A DNA stretch of 7,055 nt, from contig JAMPYA010000116.1 of assembly GCA_023700885.1 (NCBI GenBank), forward strand, positions 1 to 7,055. Direction: 5' to 3'. Positions 5,437 to 7,055 of the stretch are shown in pieces. The translations under genes and the position numbers were made by a program. Each line of letters begins with the position of its first letter. Within the stretch, counting starts at the first letter, position 1. Origin of the DNA: Flavobacteriaceae bacterium (GTDB lineage: Bacteria > Bacteroidota > Bacteroidia > Flavobacteriales > Flavobacteriaceae). The notes under the pieces were generated by a model. That model was not told the DNA's origin, made no database searches, and was given only the letters and a program-made list of their open reading frames with translations.

Positions 5437-6879
5437 CTATCCTATTAACATTCCTGCTATGGTGGCTGATAATAAAGAGGCTAAAGAACCTCCAATTACA
5501 GCTTTTAATCCAAATTCTGATAAGGTTTTTCGTTGACTTGGGGCTAATGAACCAATGCCTCCAATCTGAATTCCGATGGAAGCAAAATTGGCAAAACCGC
5601 AAAGCATATAAGTTGCCATAATCACAGATTTTTCATAGGTTAAATGTAAACCAGTAGCAACATCTTTTAATTCAGCCAACTGAATATAGCCCACAAACTC
5701 ACTTGCTACTAATTTGATTCCTAACAATTGCCCCATTAACATCATGTCTTGTTGTGCTACACCAATTAACCACATCAATGGAGAAAAAATAGTTCCTAAA
5801 ATAGCTTCTAAAGAGAACGAAGTGTAAGGTGAATTAGCGGCAACCCATTGATTTAAATTGGTTACACCGCCAAACCAACCTAGAATCCCATTTATCATGG
5901 CGATAAAAGCAATGAATACCAATAACATTGCAGCTACGTTTACAGCTAATTTTAATCCCTCTGTGGTTCCATTAGCAATTGCATCTAATATATTGGCTCC
6001 AATTTTATCATGTGAAACATTTACATCCATATCAATTTCATCAACCTGAGGATACAAAATTTTTGAAATTACAATAGCTCCAGGAGCTGCCATAACAGAA
6101 GCGGCTAATAAATGTTTAGCAAACATTAATCGCAAAACAGGGTCATCACCTCCAAGGAAACCAATATAAGCGGCTAAAACACCACCAGCAACGGTTGCCA
6201 TTCCTCCAACCATTACTAAAAGAATTTCTGAACGCGTCATTTTTTCCAAGTACGCTTTAATCATTAATGGAGCTTCTGTTTGCCCTAAAAAGATGTTTCC
6301 AGCAACAGATAAACTTTCAGCACCTGAAATATGAAGTAATTTGGTAAGTAACATTGCCAATCCTGCAACTACTTTTTGGATAATTCCTAAATAAAATAAT
6401 ACCGATGTTAAAGCAGAAAAGAAAATTATAGTTGGCAATACTTGGAATGCAAAGATAAAACCATAAGAGTTGATGTTCATCATACCTCCTAAAAGAAATT
6501 CACTTCCGGCACGGGTATAATCTAAAATATTGATAAATACTTGTCCGACAGATTCAAAAGCTGTTTGAATAAAACTTAAATCTAACCGGCGTGTACTGCC
6601 AAATAGTTGAAAGTTGAAACCAATTTTATCGCCTTTTAAAATTCCGATAGCTAAAATAAGTTGGGCTAAAATACCGATAGAAACAGTTTTCCAATTAATT
6701 TTTTTTCTGTTATTGCTAAAAACTACTGCTATTAAAAGCAGTACAGCCATTCCAATAGCACCTCTAAAAATTGATTGAAAAGAAATCCCTTCTGTAGGGA
6801 TAATTGCGTTTGTAGATTCTTGTGCGAAAATAATTGTGTTACTGATACTGAACAACAATAAAAGGGGTGTTTTCTTCAT
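5437..6879 (-). CDS. CNT-family (NupC-type) nucleoside transporter with N-terminal signal-like segment
   Basis: The protein has 480 residues. It is a concentrative nucleoside transporter of the inner membrane, importing nucleosides with Na+ or H+. Residues 1-19 look like a cleavable signal ending F-A-Q, then a short polar stretch, and the first membrane helices begin at about 37. The length exceeds typical CNTs of about 400-430 because of this N-terminal part. Substrate-site marks: S-V-A-G-N-I-F-L-G-Q-T-E-A-P (191-204, the GQTE hairpin), T-V-A-G-G (229-233), G-I-K-L-V-A-S-E-F-V-G-Y (387-398) with the key Glu394, and C-G-F-A-N-F-A-S-I-G-I-Q-I-G-G-I-G (427-443). Asn431 and Ser434 have the same spacing as the ribose-binding pair in V. 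cholerae CNT. The second motif has Ser and Gly where NEFVA is usual. The start ATG lies 9 bases after the nuclease stop, suggesting an operon. Substrate range cannot be read from sequence. Confidence 0.93.
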   Translation of the reverse strand: MKKTPLLLLFSISNTIIFAQESTNAIIPTEGISFQSIFRGAIGMAVLLLIAVVFSNNRKKINWKTVSIGILAQLILAIGILKGDKIGFNFQLFGSTRRLDLSFIQTAFESVGQVFINILDYTRAGSEFLLGGMMNINSYGFIFAFQVLPTIIFFSALTSVLFYLGIIQKVVAGLAMLLTKLLHISGAESLSVAGNIFLGQTEAPLMIKAYLEKMTRSEILLVMVGGMATVAGGVLAAYIGFLGGDDPVLRLMFAKHLLAASVMAAPGAIVISKILYPQVDEIDMDVNVSHDKIGANILDAIANGTTEGLKLAVNVAAMLLVFIAFIAMINGILGWFGGVTNLNQWVAANSPYTSFSLEAILGTIFSPLMWLIGVAQQDMMLMGQLLGIKLVASEFVGYIQLAELKDVATGLHLTYEKSVIMATYMLCGFANFASIGIQIGGIGSLAPSQRKTLSEFGLKAVIGGSLASLLSATIAGMLIG

Positions 6880-6888
6880 TTAAGATTG

Positions 6889-7055
6889 TTATTTTTTGTT
6901 TCGTTTTTCAATTTCGTCTCTAATCTTTGCTGCTAATTCGTACTCTTCATGAGTAACAGCATCACTTAATTTTTGATGTAACTCATCAATTGTAAATTCC
7001 TCGAAATCATTAAAATCATCTTCTTTAGATAAAATATTCTCTAAAAAATCATCTA
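6889..7055 (-). CDS. C-terminal end of a probable bifunctional nuclease family protein (UVR motif; truncated by window edge)
   Basis: The minus-strand frame is open from the window end to the TAA at 6891-6889, giving 54 complete residues. An acidic linker (E-D-D-F-N-D-F-E-E-F) precedes a UVR-type helical hairpin: I-D-E-L-H-Q-K-L-S-D-A-V, then E-E-Y-E-L-A-A-K-I-R-D-E-I-E-K. The E-x-A-A-x-x-R-D-E-I pattern is the UVR (UvrB/UvrC interaction) signature. In Flavobacteriia a DUF151 bifunctional nuclease of about 200 residues ends this way and is, from memory, often next to the CNT transporter. The nuclease domain lies outside the window, so another UVR-tailed protein is not excluded. The gap to the transporter start is only 9 bases. 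Confidence 0.6.
   Translation of the reverse strand, partial: DDFLENILSKEDDFNDFEEFTIDELHQKLSDAVTHEEYELAAKIRDEIEKRNKK

Noticed and set aside
5858..6049. 63-codon plus-strand open frame inside the transporter gene
   Set aside because: It is antisense to conserved membrane segments of the CNT transporter and has no recognisable features.

Overview
The window is AT-rich with Bacteroidota-type genes: GLPGLI-family secreted proteins, a SusC-like outer-membrane barrel with a carboxypeptidase-regulatory-like N-terminal domain, a 2TM-domain protein, and no strong Shine-Dalgarno sequences. Together these point to a member of the Flavobacteriaceae or a close relative. The genus cannot be fixed from the sequence alone.

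Left third (1-3541, plus strand): a cell-envelope operon. It begins with the C-terminal tail of a gene cut by the window edge, probably a GLPGLI-family paralogue. A complete GLPGLI protein follows, joined to it by an ATGA stop/start overlap. After 20 bases comes an 890-residue outer-membrane beta-barrel of TonB-dependent-receptor type. The function of such GLPGLI/barrel pairs is not established.

Right two thirds (3538-7055, minus strand): a nucleotide-metabolism run. In the direction of transcription it holds the tail of a probable UVR-motif bifunctional nuclease, a CNT/NupC nucleoside transporter, a repeat-filled intergenic region, thyA (thymidylate synthase), a small 2TM membrane protein and folA (dihydrofolate reductase). 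ThyA turns methylene-tetrahydrofolate into dihydrofolate while making dTMP, and FolA reduces the dihydrofolate back, so the two enzymes form a cycle. The transporter could supply nucleosides for salvage. The two halves converge, with the stop codons of the barrel gene and folA overlapping by 4 bp.

The least ordinary part is the 193-bp gap between the transporter and thyA. It holds a 9-bp tandem array (7.7 copies), two different 7-bp arrays and a GC-rich hairpin. Read towards thyA, the 9-bp array is an in-frame ATG-AAC-ATT repeat. It forms a 27-codon open frame whose TAA stop overlaps the thyA ATG as TAATG. Other points to note are a Cys where DHFRs usually have the active-site-loop Trp, and a changed NEFVA motif in the transporter. 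No clear new defence or mobile system is present; most of the window is ordinary core and envelope genes.
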